A stretch of 64,000 nt of DNA from Clostridiaceae bacterium (lineage in GTDB: Bacteria; Bacillota; Clostridia; Lachnospirales; Lachnospiraceae): positions 19,857 through 83,856 of the forward strand of contig QXWR01000023.1 of the NCBI GenBank assembly GCA_009911065.1. Reading direction: 5' to 3'. The position numbers and the translations under genes are program-made. Below are positions 27,443 through 36,779 of this stretch, one piece after another. The number at the start of each line of letters is the position of its first letter. Positions within the stretch are counted from its first letter, which is position 1. Below the pieces are notes generated by a model. That model worked only from the letters and a program-made list of their open reading frames with translations, was not told the DNA's origin and did not search any database.

Positions 27443-28449
27443 TTACAGGAGGGGCAGGCTATATTGGAAGCCATACCTGCGTGGAGCTTTTGAATGCAGG
27501 ATATGATGTGGTTGTGGTGGATAATCTGTGCAATTCCTGCAAGGAATCTTTAAAGCGGGTGGAGGAGATTACCGGAAAGAGTCTGACTTTCTATGAGGTG
27601 GACTTGCTGGACAAGCCGGCTTTGGACCGGGTATTTGACAATGAGAAAATTGACGGAGTCATCCATTTTGCCGGATTAAAGGCAGTGGGAGAGTCTGTGT
27701 ACAAGCCGCTGGAGTACTATCACAACAACATTACCGGAACTTTGATTCTCTGCGATTCCATGAGGAACCATGGGGTAAAGAGCATTGTGTTTAGTTCCTC
27801 TGCCACCGTTTACGGAGATCCGGCATTTATTCCCATTACCGAAGAGTGTCCCAAAGGAGAGATTACCAATCCATACGGACGCACCAAGGGAATGCTGGAG
27901 CAGATTCTTACAGACCTGCATACTGCAGATCCGGAGTGGAAGGTCATGCTGCTTCGGTACTTCAATCCCATCGGCGCACACAAGACCGGAAGAATCGGAG
28001 AGAATCCAAAGGGTATCCCCAACAACCTTCTGCCTTATATTACCCAGGTGGCAGTAGGAAAGCTGGTATGTCTTGGAGTGTTCGGCAACGATTACGACAC
28101 ACCGGACGGCACCTGTGTGCGGGATTATATCCATGTAGTTGATCTGGCAGACGGCCATGTGAAGGCTCTCAATAAGATGGCAGGAGAAAGCGGCGGCGTC
28201 TGGATCTATAATCTGGGTACTGGTACTGGATACAGCGTGCTGGATGTGATTCATGCATTTGAGGAAGCCAATGATTTAAAGATCAACTATGTGTTTAAAG
28301 ACCGCCGTGCAGGAGATATTCCGGCCTGCTATGCAGATCCGGCCAAGGCGGAGAAAGAGCTGGGCTGGAAGGCCCAATATGGCATTCGGGAGATGTGTGA
28401 AGACTCCTGGAGATGGCAGAAGAATAATCCAAGCGGATACGAAGAATAG
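27427..28449 (+). CDS. galE: UDP-glucose 4-epimerase
   Basis: A 340-aa NAD-dependent short-chain dehydrogenase that interconverts UDP-glucose and UDP-galactose for the Leloir pathway and for surface polysaccharides. [10 protein letters not shown] is the NAD-binding turn; FSSSATVYG and [12 protein letters not shown] supply the catalytic Ser, Tyr and Lys; RYFNPIGAH and [18 protein letters not shown] are family signatures. It stands alone between its own promoter and a terminator, with no gal operon partners. Confidence 0.97.
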   Translation: MATILVTGGAGYIGSHTCVELLNAGYDVVVVDNLCNSCKESLKRVEEITGKSLTFYEVDLLDKPALDRVFDNEKIDGVIHFAGLKAVGESVYKPLEYYHNNITGTLILCDSMRNHGVKSIVFSSSATVYGDPAFIPITEECPKGEITNPYGRTKGMLEQILTDLHTADPEWKVMLLRYFNPIGAHKTGRIGENPKGIPNNLLPYITQVAVGKLVCLGVFGNDYDTPDGTCVRDYIHVVDLADGHVKALNKMAGESGGVWIYNLGTGTGYSVLDVIHAFEEANDLKINYVFKDRRAGDIPACYADPAKAEKELGWKAQYGIREMCEDSWRWQKNNPSGYEE

Positions 28450-28458
28450 GACGGTTTA

Positions 28459-28489
28459 AAAAAGCCTGCCAGTACATCGGCAGGCTTTT
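28459..28489. terminator. Bidirectional terminator between galE and the DUF4364 gene
   Basis: AAAAGCCTGCC and GGCAGGCTTTT form a clean hairpin that works for both convergent genes. Confidence 0.85.
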
Positions 28490-28512
28490 CAAAACACCCT
28501 TGGACAAGCTCT

Positions 28513-29040
28513 TTACCCATCGTCCCTCATAAGAGTCCTCATGGCAAATGCATAGATTTCCTGACTGCGGGTTTCCCAGTGGGAGCACATTAGTTCAGCC
28601 TGATCTTTATCCGGGACGGAAAGTTCCAGATTGATCAAAGAACTGCGGCCTTCCCGCACTTCACAGCGGACGATGTAATCCTGGTTGGTGGATTTGTAGT
28701 AGTCAGCCATGGTGCTGACTTCATTACGCATCCGGAAACGATTTTCCTTCAGATAATTGTCCATATCCTCCACAATGGCAGGAGAGATGTTGCCGCCAAA
28801 AAAGCTTAATGTGTCCTCTCCTTCTTTGGTGAGTTCATACCGGGTACTGTTGTGGGAGGACTCGGCGTGAATCAGGCCGGATTCCTGAAGTTCATTCAGG
28901 GCCTGCTGTAAGGTAAAGTAATTGGTATATTCATGCTGAAGGAAAAATTCCGTCAGCTGTGCATTGGTCAGGGGGAAATTCACCTGCTTTAACATATAAA
29001 GATTCATCAATTTGTATAGGGTCATGGGGTCCGATAACAT
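28513..29040 (-). CDS. DUF4364 family winged-helix protein
   Basis: A 175-aa protein starting MLSDPMTLYKLMNLYML. Residues 1-75 look like a winged helix (PLTNAQLTEFFLQH, FTLQQALNELQESGLI, RYELTKEGEDTL), followed by an alpha/beta part ending in ALMRDDG-like sequence. This matches DUF4364, common and usually single-copy in Clostridia, with no assigned role. It is divergent from the DUF5717 operon. The intergenic 29041-29213 contains AGGTTGTATTTAAAC and TTTAAACCTTTT, an imperfect inverted repeat that could be an operator. Confidence 0.75.
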   Translation of the reverse strand: MLSDPMTLYKLMNLYMLKQVNFPLTNAQLTEFFLQHEYTNYFTLQQALNELQESGLIHAESSHNSTRYELTKEGEDTLSFFGGNISPAIVEDMDNYLKENRFRMRNEVSTMADYYKSTNQDYIVRCEVREGRSSLINLELSVPDKDQAELMCSHWETRSQEIYAFAMRTLMRDDG

Positions 29041-29213
29041 GGCATGTCCTCTTCCTGTTATTAAGAATAAACAGCAACCGATTTATAGGGATGCGAAAGC
29101 AGCAAAAAGGTTGTATTTAAACTTTTTCTTTATCATACCAATTTAAACCTTTTAAATCAAGTGAAAATATGCTAAGATAAGATGAAATGACGAAATTTTG
29201 AACAGGTGGTACT

Positions 29214-32200
29214 ATGAGAGAAAGAATAAACCGGCTGGCAAAGGGGGTTGTGGACCCGGAGTCCCTAAGGCTGGTTATTGATCCGGAGGAACTGACGGAT
29301 ACGGTTCATGCCGGAGAAGTGACGAGAAAGATAATAAACGTGGCAGAGGAAGAAAACCGCTTTATTAAAGGGCTGATCTATTCTTCCAATATCCGTGTCC
29401 GCATTGCAAACAACGCATTTGGCGGCGTCCGCAATCGCATTACATTCGACATCGACAGCATGTACCTGACCCAGAAGGATGTGATTACGGGTGCCTTTTA
29501 TCTTGTGACCAGTGCCGGGGAACGAAAAGTGCCGTATTCTTTTTCCATAGCAGTGGAGGCGTCCGGAAGGACCTTGGAAAACCTGAACACGGCAGAGGAT
29601 TTTGCAGAACTGGCACGAAAGGATCAGGAGACCGCTTTGCGTCTTTTTGAGTATCAGGATTTTACAGAAGCGCCGTTTATGCAGGATATTCACATCCGGA
29701 CCCTATACGAAGGTTTAAGAAGCCGGGGAAACCGGCAGAATCTGCTGGAAGAATTTCTGGTGGCGTTAAAAGTCAAGGAACCTGTAACATTGGAGGTGGA
29801 AAACCGCCGTTTGTCTTTTGAACGCATGGAAAAACCTACAAAGGAACTGCTGGAAGTTCATGCCAGTACTTGGGGATATGTGCAGTTTCAGATTACAGCA
29901 GACGGGGATTTTTTAGAGCTTCCAAAGAAAATGTTCGGACCTTCGGATTTTAAGGATGGAGTGTGTCAGGTAGGATATGTGATAAATCCCGCAAGGCTTC
30001 ATGGAGGCAGGAATCTGGGAGCATTTCTGGTGGCCACAGTCCGGGAATCCTTTATGGTGCGGGTGGAGGCCCAGGGGGGAGACGAGGAGTTTCATCTTAC
30101 TGGGAGCAGAGACCAGGAAAGCCTTGGACGTTATCTAAACCTGAGGCTTAAATATGAGCTTGGTATGTCAGAGCCTCGTCCGCTGATCAATGAGATGAAG
30201 CAGGAAACCGAGTGTATGCGGAGAAAAGACGGAGAGACGCCGCTTATTCTGCTTTTGCAGGCAGAGCTTGCCGCCATGGAAGGGCAGAAGGACCGGGCAG
30301 ATGTGCTGTTAGACGGACATCGGGCCGATTTTTCGGACATGCGAAGAGAACAGCCAGAGCTGTACTGCTTTTATCAATATCTGTTACAGATATTAAACAA
30401 AAAAGAAGGACAGAGGGAGAGTGTGATTCGTCTGATCCGACGATCTTTGTGGGAGGAAAACCGTCATCCCTATTTGTTCTTTTTGTGGCTGAAGCTTGAT
30501 CCGGCGGTCAAAGAAAATCCGGCAGAGCTTCTGGACCGGATGAGAAGGCTGTTTGACAGAGGGTGCTGCAGCCCGTTTTTGTATGCACAGGCGTTTTTGA
30601 TTTACCGGCAAGATCCCCAGCTGATGCACCGGCTGGGAGGATTTGAGATTCAGGTGATGATATTTGCCGTGAAAAAAGGGCTTATGAATCAGGAGCTGGC
30701 TGGACGGGTATCAGAGCTTTCTGGTACAATCAAGCATTACACCAAATCCGGCTTGGGCCTTTTGACTGGCCTTTATGAAAAGTATCCCAAGAAACCGTTT
30801 TTAAGTGCGGTTTGCGGCATGTTGATAAAAGGGGATTGCCGGGAGGAAAAATATTTTTCCTGGTATCAGAAAGCATTGGAGACAGGAGTGAGCCTTACTG
30901 GGCTTTATGAATATTTTCTCTATTCTGTGCCGGAAAATTATTCTTATCTGCTGCCCAAGGAAGTCCTTTTGTATTTTTCCTATGAAAAATCCATGGACGA
31001 TTACAGCCGCTCCATGTTGTACATGAATATATTAAAGTACATGAAGCCAAATTCAGACCTTTATAAGCAATATGAGCGGGACATTGAGAAATTTACCATG
31101 GAACAGCTTCTTGGGGCCAGGGTAAATCAGCGTTTGGTGGTATTGTACCAACATATGATTTATAAGGAAATGATTGATCAGAAGGTGGCAAGAGTGCTTC
31201 CTGCTGTGCTGCGGTCCTGCCGGATTGAGATCAATAATCCCAATATTAAATATGTGGTGGTTTGTTATGAGGAGCTGGAGGAGGAGGATGCCTTTCTTGT
31301 GAAAGACGGCGCCGCCTATGTGCCTCTTTTCCGGGAACATTCGGTGATTTTGTTTCAGGATAGTTATGGCAACCGGTTTGCCAACATTGCTTATGAAAAG
31401 GTTCCTGCCATGGAAAAAGATAACGTGCAGGAACTGGAAGAACAGTGCTATGAAGTGTATCCCCGCCATGAAATGCTACGAATGCAGGAGTGCGGTGAGA
31501 TTGTAGAGCAAGGCATATCCGGAGATGGGGAGCTGATGACTCTGGAACGGATTTTGTCAGACATGAAGCTTAAATCTCTTTATAAAAAACGGATTCTGGA
31601 TCGGATTATTGAGTATTATCAGAACCGGTCAGAGACCGAAGGAATCGGGACAACTGGGGGCGGGGAATATTTTCTTAGCCTGAACATGGAGCGGTTATCC
31701 CGTCTGGAGAGAGCTGGGGTATGCGAGACTCTGATTCAACAGGATTATATGAAAGAAGCATGGATTCGGATTCGCCGGTATGGGGCTGAAGACGTGAAGA
31801 GTCAGAGACTTTTAAAGCTGTGCAGCCGGATGATTGTGCAGCATCAGCCCGATGAGGATGAAGCGTTGCTTCTTCTTTCCTGTGATTTGTTTTCAAAAGG
31901 GAAATATGATGGAGTGGTGCTGGATTATCTGTGCCAATATTTTAACGGTTCAGCCAAGCAGATGTTTCGGATTTTGAATCAGGCAGTGCGGGAGCGGGTG
32001 GAGGTGTATGACCTGCCGGAGAGGCTTCTGGCCCAGCAGCTTTTTACCGGGGAGACGGACCGGATGGACCCAGTGTTTGATTGGTACGTTGCTGGGAAGA
32101 AAACCGGAGAAAATCTGATAAAAGCGTATTTTACCATGAAGTCATCGGAATATTTTCTGAAAGGTCAGCCAGCCAAGGACCGGGTATTTGAATATCTGGA

Positions 32201-32789
32201 AGGGGCTGTTCAGGGAATCAAAGATTTGGACAAGGTGCCTACGGTATATCTGTTAGCGCTGTCCCGTTATTATTCCACCCTTCCGCTGTTGGAGGGAGAC
32301 CGTCAAAAGCTTTGCGCGGCCATTGTGGAACAGCTGCTGGCAGAGGAGAGAGTGTTCTCCTGGTTTAAGGATTTAGGGAAATGGGTTCCTATGCCGGATT
32401 CGGTTATGGAACAGGTGATTGTGGAGTATCAGGGAAGCCGGGACGATAAGCCGGCTTTGCAGGTGCGGATTCTTCCAGAGGAGGAAGATTATCACTGGGA
32501 GGAAATGCGTCGGGTGTATTCTGGGATTTTTGTGCGGCAGAAAGTGCTGTTTGAAGGGGAGATTCTGGAGTACAGGGTCTACGAGAAACAGGAAGAAAAA
32601 CTGACTCTGGTGAGAGAGGGAAGCATTTCCTGGGAGCCAGACAGAGAGAAGCAGGAAGGAAGCCGTTTTTCGGCTTTAAATGAAATGGGACTTTGCCTTG
32701 CCCTTAAGGAAGAAGAAGCCCTGAAGGGAAAAATGTTAAAGTACATAGAAGACAGCGCAGTAATGGAGGAACTGTTCCAGGTTATGTAA
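29214..32789 (+). CDS. DUF5717 family large protein
   Basis: A 1191-aa soluble-looking protein with no signal peptide or membrane span. The N-terminus (RINRLAKGVVDPESLRLVID) carries an all-beta region with GRTLENLNTAEDFAELA; the middle is helical and repeat-like; the C-terminus returns to beta (VLFEGEILEYRVYEKQEEKL). The layout matches DUF5717 proteins of Lachnospiraceae. It is first in an operon with a DUF5716 Hsp70-like protein and a TPR protein. Function is unknown. GGTGG precedes ATG 29214. Confidence 0.7.
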   Translation: MRERINRLAKGVVDPESLRLVIDPEELTDTVHAGEVTRKIINVAEEENRFIKGLIYSSNIRVRIANNAFGGVRNRITFDIDSMYLTQKDVITGAFYLVTSAGERKVPYSFSIAVEASGRTLENLNTAEDFAELARKDQETALRLFEYQDFTEAPFMQDIHIRTLYEGLRSRGNRQNLLEEFLVALKVKEPVTLEVENRRLSFERMEKPTKELLEVHASTWGYVQFQITADGDFLELPKKMFGPSDFKDGVCQVGYVINPARLHGGRNLGAFLVATVRESFMVRVEAQGGDEEFHLTGSRDQESLGRYLNLRLKYELGMSEPRPLINEMKQETECMRRKDGETPLILLLQAELAAMEGQKDRADVLLDGHRADFSDMRREQPELYCFYQYLLQILNKKEGQRESVIRLIRRSLWEENRHPYLFFLWLKLDPAVKENPAELLDRMRRLFDRGCCSPFLYAQAFLIYRQDPQLMHRLGGFEIQVMIFAVKKGLMNQELAGRVSELSGTIKHYTKSGLGLLTGLYEKYPKKPFLSAVCGMLIKGDCREEKYFSWYQKALETGVSLTGLYEYFLYSVPENYSYLLPKEVLLYFSYEKSMDDYSRSMLYMNILKYMKPNSDLYKQYERDIEKFTMEQLLGARVNQRLVVLYQHMIYKEMIDQKVARVLPAVLRSCRIEINNPNIKYVVVCYEELEEEDAFLVKDGAAYVPLFREHSVILFQDSYGNRFANIAYEKVPAMEKDNVQELEEQCYEVYPRHEMLRMQECGEIVEQGISGDGELMTLERILSDMKLKSLYKKRILDRIIEYYQNRSETEGIGTTGGGEYFLSLNMERLSRLERAGVCETLIQQDYMKEAWIRIRRYGAEDVKSQRLLKLCSRMIVQHQPDEDEALLLLSCDLFSKGKYDGVVLDYLCQYFNGSAKQMFRILNQAVRERVEVYDLPERLLAQQLFTGETDRMDPVFDWYVAGKKTGENLIKAYFTMKSSEYFLKGQPAKDRVFEYLEGAVQGIKDLDKVPTVYLLALSRYYSTLPLLEGDRQKLCAAIVEQLLAEERVFSWFKDLGKWVPMPDSVMEQVIVEYQGSRDDKPALQVRILPEEEDYHWEEMRRVYSGIFVRQKVLFEGEILEYRVYEKQEEKLTLVREGSISWEPDREKQEGSRFSALNEMGLCLALKEEEALKGKMLKYIEDSAVMEELFQVM

Positions 32790-32846
32790 AAGAAAGGGTA
32801 CATGCCAGAGGGGAACAGAGGACAGAATGGAAAGAGGGAGGAATCT

Positions 32847-34070
32847 ATGGACGGACTTTTGGTAGGAGTGGATTTGTGTGACGAATATACTCAGATCCAT
32901 TGCCCGGACGAGGAGAAGACGTGGACGATTCCCACAGTGATTTGCCGGAATAAATATGCGGATGAGTGGTATGTAGGGGAGGAAGCTTTTGCCCACACGC
33001 TGAAAGGGGACGGCATCATTGTGGACAAGTTGCTGAACCTGGCATTGCGGGATGGAACAGCTACTTTGGGGGATGTGCGTTACGGGGGAAAGGAACTTTT
33101 GCAGCTTTATCTGGAGCGGGTGCTTCAGCTGCCCAAAGAAGAATATAAAGAGAATGAAATTTTAAGACTGGTGTTTGCGGTGAAAAAGCTGGAACCCCGG
33201 ATGAATACAATGCTTCGGGACTGTGGGGGAAAGCTGGGAATTTTGCCAGACCAGGTGCAGGTGATCAGTCATTCGGAAGGATTTATTTACTATATATTGA
33301 GCCAGAAAAAGGAAATCTGGAATAATACAGTGGGAATGTTTGATTTATCAGAAGTAGGATTGCGGTACTATGAGATGAAGGTACAGCGGGGAATGAAGAA
33401 AATTACTGTGGTGGCAGAGTATGAGAATCTGGAAGAGGGATTTAATTTGGATATTTTAAAGACCACTTCCGGAAGCCGGCTGGCAGACCGGATTCTTACG
33501 TCCTGTGCAGAACGTATTATGGCCAGGAAATCGTATTCAACGATTTTTTTAACCGGAAAAGGTTTTACCAGCCAGCACTGGGCGGCGGGACTGATGAAAT
33601 TTTTGTGCAACAAGCGCAAAGTTTTTATGGAGCAGGGGCTGTTTGCTCAGGGGGCGGCATGTCGGGCCGCAGAGGATGCACAAGGAAGAGAGACCCCGGC
33701 GTTTACTTGTATCTGTGACGGCAGATTAAAAACCACGGTGTCCATGAACGTTCTTCACCGGGGACAGGAGACCAATGTGACGGTGGCAGCTGCGGGAGAC
33801 TGCTGGTATGACCGGGTTTCGGTGATTGATGTGATTCCGGACCGTCAGGATTCCGTAGATTTTGAAGTGAGTTCTGTGGACTCAAAAAATAAAAAGAAGA
33901 TTTCCATTCCTTTGGAAGGATTTCCCCAACGGCCGGATCGAACTACGCGGGTACAAATCCGGGTGTTGTTTTTAGACGAGAGAACCATGGAAGTGACCCT
34001 TCAGGACAGGGGGTTTGGAGAATTGTTTCCAACTTCCGGTATGCAGATCAAACAAGAGGTTATGCTATGA
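32847..34070 (+). CDS. DUF5716 family, actin/Hsp70-fold protein
   Basis: A 407-aa protein. LLVGVDLCDEYTQIHC resembles the phosphate-1 loop of the actin/Hsp70 fold, VGMFDLSEVGLRYYEM the phosphate-2 loop and IFLTGKGFTSQHW the adenosine loop, while the C-terminal 100 residues look like a beta wing. Canonical Hsp70 residues are partly replaced, so ATPase activity is uncertain. ATG 32847 with GAGGGAGG upstream is preferred to GTG/ATG codons at 32802. The stop overlaps the next gene as ATGA. Confidence 0.7.
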   Translation: MDGLLVGVDLCDEYTQIHCPDEEKTWTIPTVICRNKYADEWYVGEEAFAHTLKGDGIIVDKLLNLALRDGTATLGDVRYGGKELLQLYLERVLQLPKEEYKENEILRLVFAVKKLEPRMNTMLRDCGGKLGILPDQVQVISHSEGFIYYILSQKKEIWNNTVGMFDLSEVGLRYYEMKVQRGMKKITVVAEYENLEEGFNLDILKTTSGSRLADRILTSCAERIMARKSYSTIFLTGKGFTSQHWAAGLMKFLCNKRKVFMEQGLFAQGAACRAAEDAQGRETPAFTCICDGRLKTTVSMNVLHRGQETNVTVAAAGDCWYDRVSVIDVIPDRQDSVDFEVSSVDSKNKKKISIPLEGFPQRPDRTTRVQIRVLFLDERTMEVTLQDRGFGELFPTSGMQIKQEVML

Positions 34071-34879
34071 GTTTATTGCTGTGCAGGCAGGAACATGTGA
34101 AAAGACCCTATTTTATGGAGGCTATGGGAATCCATCTGTATTCATCCCAGGAGTTGTCTTATGTAATTTTTAATTATCCGCTGCTGGTGATGGATGGATT
34201 TGTTGATGAACGGCTTCTCACCTTTCTGCGGGAAGAGTTAAATCAGGGTTTTTTGGCTTTAAAGTTGGAACGATGGATAAAAAAGAAAGGCAGCATGGAC
34301 GAAGCTTTAATGATCATTTTGCAGGAATGTGATTATTACAGCATGGCAGAAGTAGGCCGTTTTCGTCAAATGGCTGCTGCTTTACGAAAAAAACATCCAG
34401 CAGATTTTAACCGCATGAAGGCAGACGAGCTTTTTTCTCTGAAACAGTATGGGAGAGCAGTAGAGATTTACCAAGAACTTTTGCAGCTGCCTTATGGGGA
34501 TTTTGTAGATGATTTATTTTTGGGAAGAGTATGGAACAACCTGGGCGCTTGTTACGGGCGGATGTTTCAGTTAAATAAAGCTTTTGAAGCATTTCAGAAC
34601 GCATACAGAAAAAATGAGCAGGAAACTGTATTGGAACGATTGTATGAATTAAGCAAAATCGATGAACGTCTGGTATTGGGAGAAGAGTTCATGGTTCAGA
34701 TCACAGAGCAGAAAAAAGCCCAATGGGACAAAAAGCTCCAACAAGCCAGAGAAACTGCCAGAAAGTCACAAAAAGTAAAAGACCTAGAAAACCTTTTCCA
34801 AAAAGACCCCATCAAACGCCAATCCGGAGCCGCCGACCTCCTCCACACTTGGAAACAAGAATACCGAAACATGGCGTAA
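34067..34879 (+). CDS. TPR-containing protein of the DUF5717/DUF5716 operon
   Basis: A 270-aa protein. Residues 130-200 contain TPR-like helices (YGRAVEIYQELLQL, VWNNLGACYGRMFQLNKAF, EAFQNAYRKN). The C-terminus is a Lys/Gln-rich helix. It starts inside the DUF5716 stop (ATGA), so the three genes are translationally coupled and likely act together. The last 140 bases are unusually C/A-rich compared with the rest of the gene, matching the odd composition of the DNA that follows. No enzyme motif is visible. Confidence 0.65.
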   Translation: MSLLLCRQEHVKRPYFMEAMGIHLYSSQELSYVIFNYPLLVMDGFVDERLLTFLREELNQGFLALKLERWIKKKGSMDEALMIILQECDYYSMAEVGRFRQMAAALRKKHPADFNRMKADELFSLKQYGRAVEIYQELLQLPYGDFVDDLFLGRVWNNLGACYGRMFQLNKAFEAFQNAYRKNEQETVLERLYELSKIDERLVLGEEFMVQITEQKKAQWDKKLQQARETARKSQKVKDLENLFQKDPIKRQSGAADLLHTWKQEYRNMA

Positions 34880-34894
34880 GCAATGAGCAGTGCG

Positions 34895-34957
34895 AAAATG
34901 AAGGGCCAGAAAGAGACGTTGTGCTTGCACATAAGACTCTTTCTGGCCCTTCATTTT
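34895..34957. repeat. 21-bp perfect inverted repeat
   Basis: AAAATGAAGGGCCAGAAAGAG (34895-34915, 21 bp, last base omitted from the stem count if G-C end frays) is matched exactly by its reverse complement at 34937-34957 around a 21-base loop. No T-run follows, so it may be an interspersed repeat rather than a terminator, although it sits 16 bp after the operon end. Confidence 0.7.
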
Positions 34958-35124
34958 CATAGGGCGAAGCCCGACAGTGAGATGGAGCGAAGCGGAATCG
35001 AACTGTCGCACTGCGGGGTAGCCAAAAGAACCCAAAACATTTATAAAGCCATCCATCCCACCCCTTCAGCTTCACCATTTTCATAAAGCAAAGCCCAACA
35101 GTAAGATAGAGCAAAGCGAAATCG
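34952..35124. repeat. Two 49-bp direct copies differing only by G to A
   Basis: 34952-35000 and 35076-35124 align without gaps. They differ at eight positions and in every case the first copy has G and the second A. The unit begins CATTTTCATA and ends AATCG. Confidence 0.75.
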
Positions 35125-35217
35125 CCCCCATCACCCAACTTACCCCACCCACAACAAAACCCCTGAAAACACTGGTCATCATCACAAATCCCAGCATCTC
35201 AAGGGTCTTCATAAACT

Positions 35218-35300
35218 GCAGAAGATGGGAGTCGAACCCACAAGGTATTGCTACCACACGGACCTGAACCGTGCGCGTCTGCCAATTCCGCCACTTCTGC
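35218..35300 (-). tRNA. tRNA-Leu (anticodon CAG)
   Basis: Read on the minus strand it starts GCAGAAGTGGCGGAATTGG and ends CCATCTTCTGC. The acceptor GCAGAAG pairs with CTTCTGC. The anticodon loop is TTCAGGT, giving CAG (reads CUG). The variable arm (TGGTAGCAATACCTTG) is long, as in class II tRNAs, and GGTTCGACTCC is the T arm. No CCA is encoded in the listed span. Confidence 0.95.
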
Positions 35301-35334
35301 TAAAAACAACTTATACAAGAACTCAACAAAAAAT

Positions 35335-35363
35335 ATTCTACCACAATTAGATTTATTTTGCAA
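35335..35363 (-). promoter_or_regulatory. Promoter of tRNA-Leu
   Basis: On the minus strand TTGCAA (35363-35358), 17 bp, TAGAAT (35340-35335), about 35 bp before the tRNA. Confidence 0.65.
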
Positions 35364-35635
35364 GAGGAAATTTGACGATTTGTGGAATTGTAGAATTTTG
35401 CACACCTTTGTGATAGACTTAAAAAACCCGGTCTTGTGCCAAAGCATGCAAATCCCACCCACAACACCACAAAAAACAGACAGAAAATAGCCCCTATCAA
35501 TTAACCATCTATGGAAAAATACAATAATTCCATAAATTCATCATTCAAACTGAACTTGCCCAAAATATCTGTAATATTAAGCATCATAAATTCCACAATC
35601 AAATTTGAATTTTTATCACAAAAGAATTTTTCCAT
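35364..35635. other. Non-coding AT-rich stretch
   Basis: Apart from the tRNA-Leu promoter at its edge I see no gene, repeat or hairpin. A forward frame from 35511 lacks a ribosome site and overlaps the DUF4303 gene antisense. Confidence 0.5.
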
Positions 35636-36187
35636 TTACTCACACGTTTCTAAATATTCAGACAGTAACGCAGAAGATGGATTTAATCGCAATGCCCTGT
35701 TGTATTCAGAGCCATCTTCGTCAGGGGGCGCCTGTTCTACATTAATCACTACATGTTCCCGCTCTTTTCCAGTTCCAAAAAGACCCGAACCATCAAGCCT
35801 TTTCAGTGCTTCCTCCATGGAATCCATTCGTATACCCCACTCAATCCCATAAAGTTCATCATCAGATAATCCATCTGCTCTTTTGTCCAGCAATTCCCTT
35901 ACCTCACCAAAAAATTCGTCATATCCATAAACCGCATAGGGAGAATCTGCGCTGTCCCATTTCCACCAACTCTTCTCTTCATCCGGTATTTGTTGTTCCA
36001 TAATTGATTTTTCCAAAGCTTCGTAAGACCATGCTGAAATATATGGATGCAAGCCCTCATCGAATATAAACGCATAGAAATAAAAATGTTCTTTGGTTGT
36101 TTCTTTTAAAGACAGAAACGCTGCTCTTGCTGCTTTTACAAGGGCTTCAATAAGTTCTTCGTTATCTTTGTCAGTCCACATATTCAC
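35636..36187 (-). CDS. DUF4303 family protein
   Basis: A 183-aa soluble acidic protein. KEHFYFYAFIFDEGLHPYISAWSYEALEKS and SWWKWDSADSPYAVYGYDEFF are the pattern of DUF4303, a family often found as immunity-like genes near polymorphic toxins, but no toxin gene is nearby. It is monocistronic. The region upstream (36188-36448) is AT-rich. Confidence 0.65.
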   Translation of the reverse strand: MNMWTDKDNEELIEALVKAARAAFLSLKETTKEHFYFYAFIFDEGLHPYISAWSYEALEKSIMEQQIPDEEKSWWKWDSADSPYAVYGYDEFFGEVRELLDKRADGLSDDELYGIEWGIRMDSMEEALKRLDGSGLFGTGKEREHVVINVEQAPPDEDGSEYNRALRLNPSSALLSEYLETCE

Positions 36188-36448
36188 TCCAGCCTTTCTA
36201 TTTATAAAGTATGATTCTGATTTGATGATTTTTAAGAGCTTTGATATTCCGACTCGACTTTTTCAGATAATTTTAGATATTCTATCATTTCCGTTTTTTG
36301 CACTTCCATTAACAGGAACCTCTTTCCATTCAGTTAAAACAATAATTGTCATTATACTCCAACTTTAAAGTCCAACATGTAACATTACGGTTATCTTAAC
36401 TTTTGACGTATCGTCCGCACCTTACCTTTCAAAGAAACTGGAATATGC
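36188..36448. other. Non-coding stretch upstream of the DUF4303 gene
   Basis: I see no gene here; it should hold the minus-strand promoter of the DUF4303 gene, which I could not place with confidence. Confidence 0.4.
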
Positions 36449-36488
36449 AAAAACCTGTAAACGACCACGCTCACAGGTTTTTTATTGG
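36449..36488 (-). terminator. Terminator behind tRNA-Asn
   Basis: AAAACCTGT and ACAGGTTTT form the stem. On the minus strand it lies just downstream of tRNA-Asn and ends in a T-run; the plus strand also has T6. Confidence 0.65.
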
Positions 36489-36504
36489 ACTATTCAATTT
36501 CAAA

Positions 36505-36577
36505 CTCCCCGAGTAGGACTTGAACCTACGACAGCGCGGTTAACAGCCGCGTGCTCTACCGACTGAGCTATCGAGGA
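36505..36577 (-). tRNA. tRNA-Asn (anticodon GTT)
   Basis: Read on the minus strand it starts TCCTCGATAGCTCAGTCGG and ends CCTACTCGGGGAG. The anticodon loop CTGTTAA gives GTT. D, anticodon (CGCGG/CCGCG) and T (GTAGG/CCTAC) stems all pair; discriminator base G. Confidence 0.97.
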
Positions 36578-36598
36578 ATATCTTCTAAAACAACACTG

Positions 36599-36627
36599 AG
36601 TATACCAAAATTTTCATCAAAATGCAA
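36599..36627 (-). promoter_or_regulatory. Promoter of tRNA-Asn
   Basis: On the minus strand TTGCAT (36627-36622), 17 bp, TATACT (36604-36599). Confidence 0.65.
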
Positions 36628-36721
36628 GCGGTTTTTCCTGTTTTACAGGGATTTTGTGGGGATTTCCAAATAATGGCCGGAAATAAACAATAATCTTTTT
36701 CCATCACCTTTCTTCCAGACC

Positions 36722-36750
36722 TTGACATTTTCCCTTTCAGTCAATATAAT
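36722..36750 (+). promoter_or_regulatory. Consensus sigma-A promoter of ileS
   Basis: TTGACA at 36722-36727, 17 bp, TATAAT at 36745-36750: a perfect consensus promoter. Transcription would start near 36757. Confidence 0.85.
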
Positions 36751-36779
36751 AGTGAAATGAAGAGACAATGACTAAGACG

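Noticed and set aside
34952..35124. Diversity-generating retroelement template/variable pair
   Set aside because: DGRs change A positions in a variable gene and need a reverse transcriptase; here G changes to A, in non-coding DNA, and no reverse transcriptase is present.
34784..35138. Minus-strand ORFs with LTVGLRPMKMKG-type strings
   Set aside because: They are translations of the 49-bp repeats and the 21-bp inverted repeat; no ribosome site.
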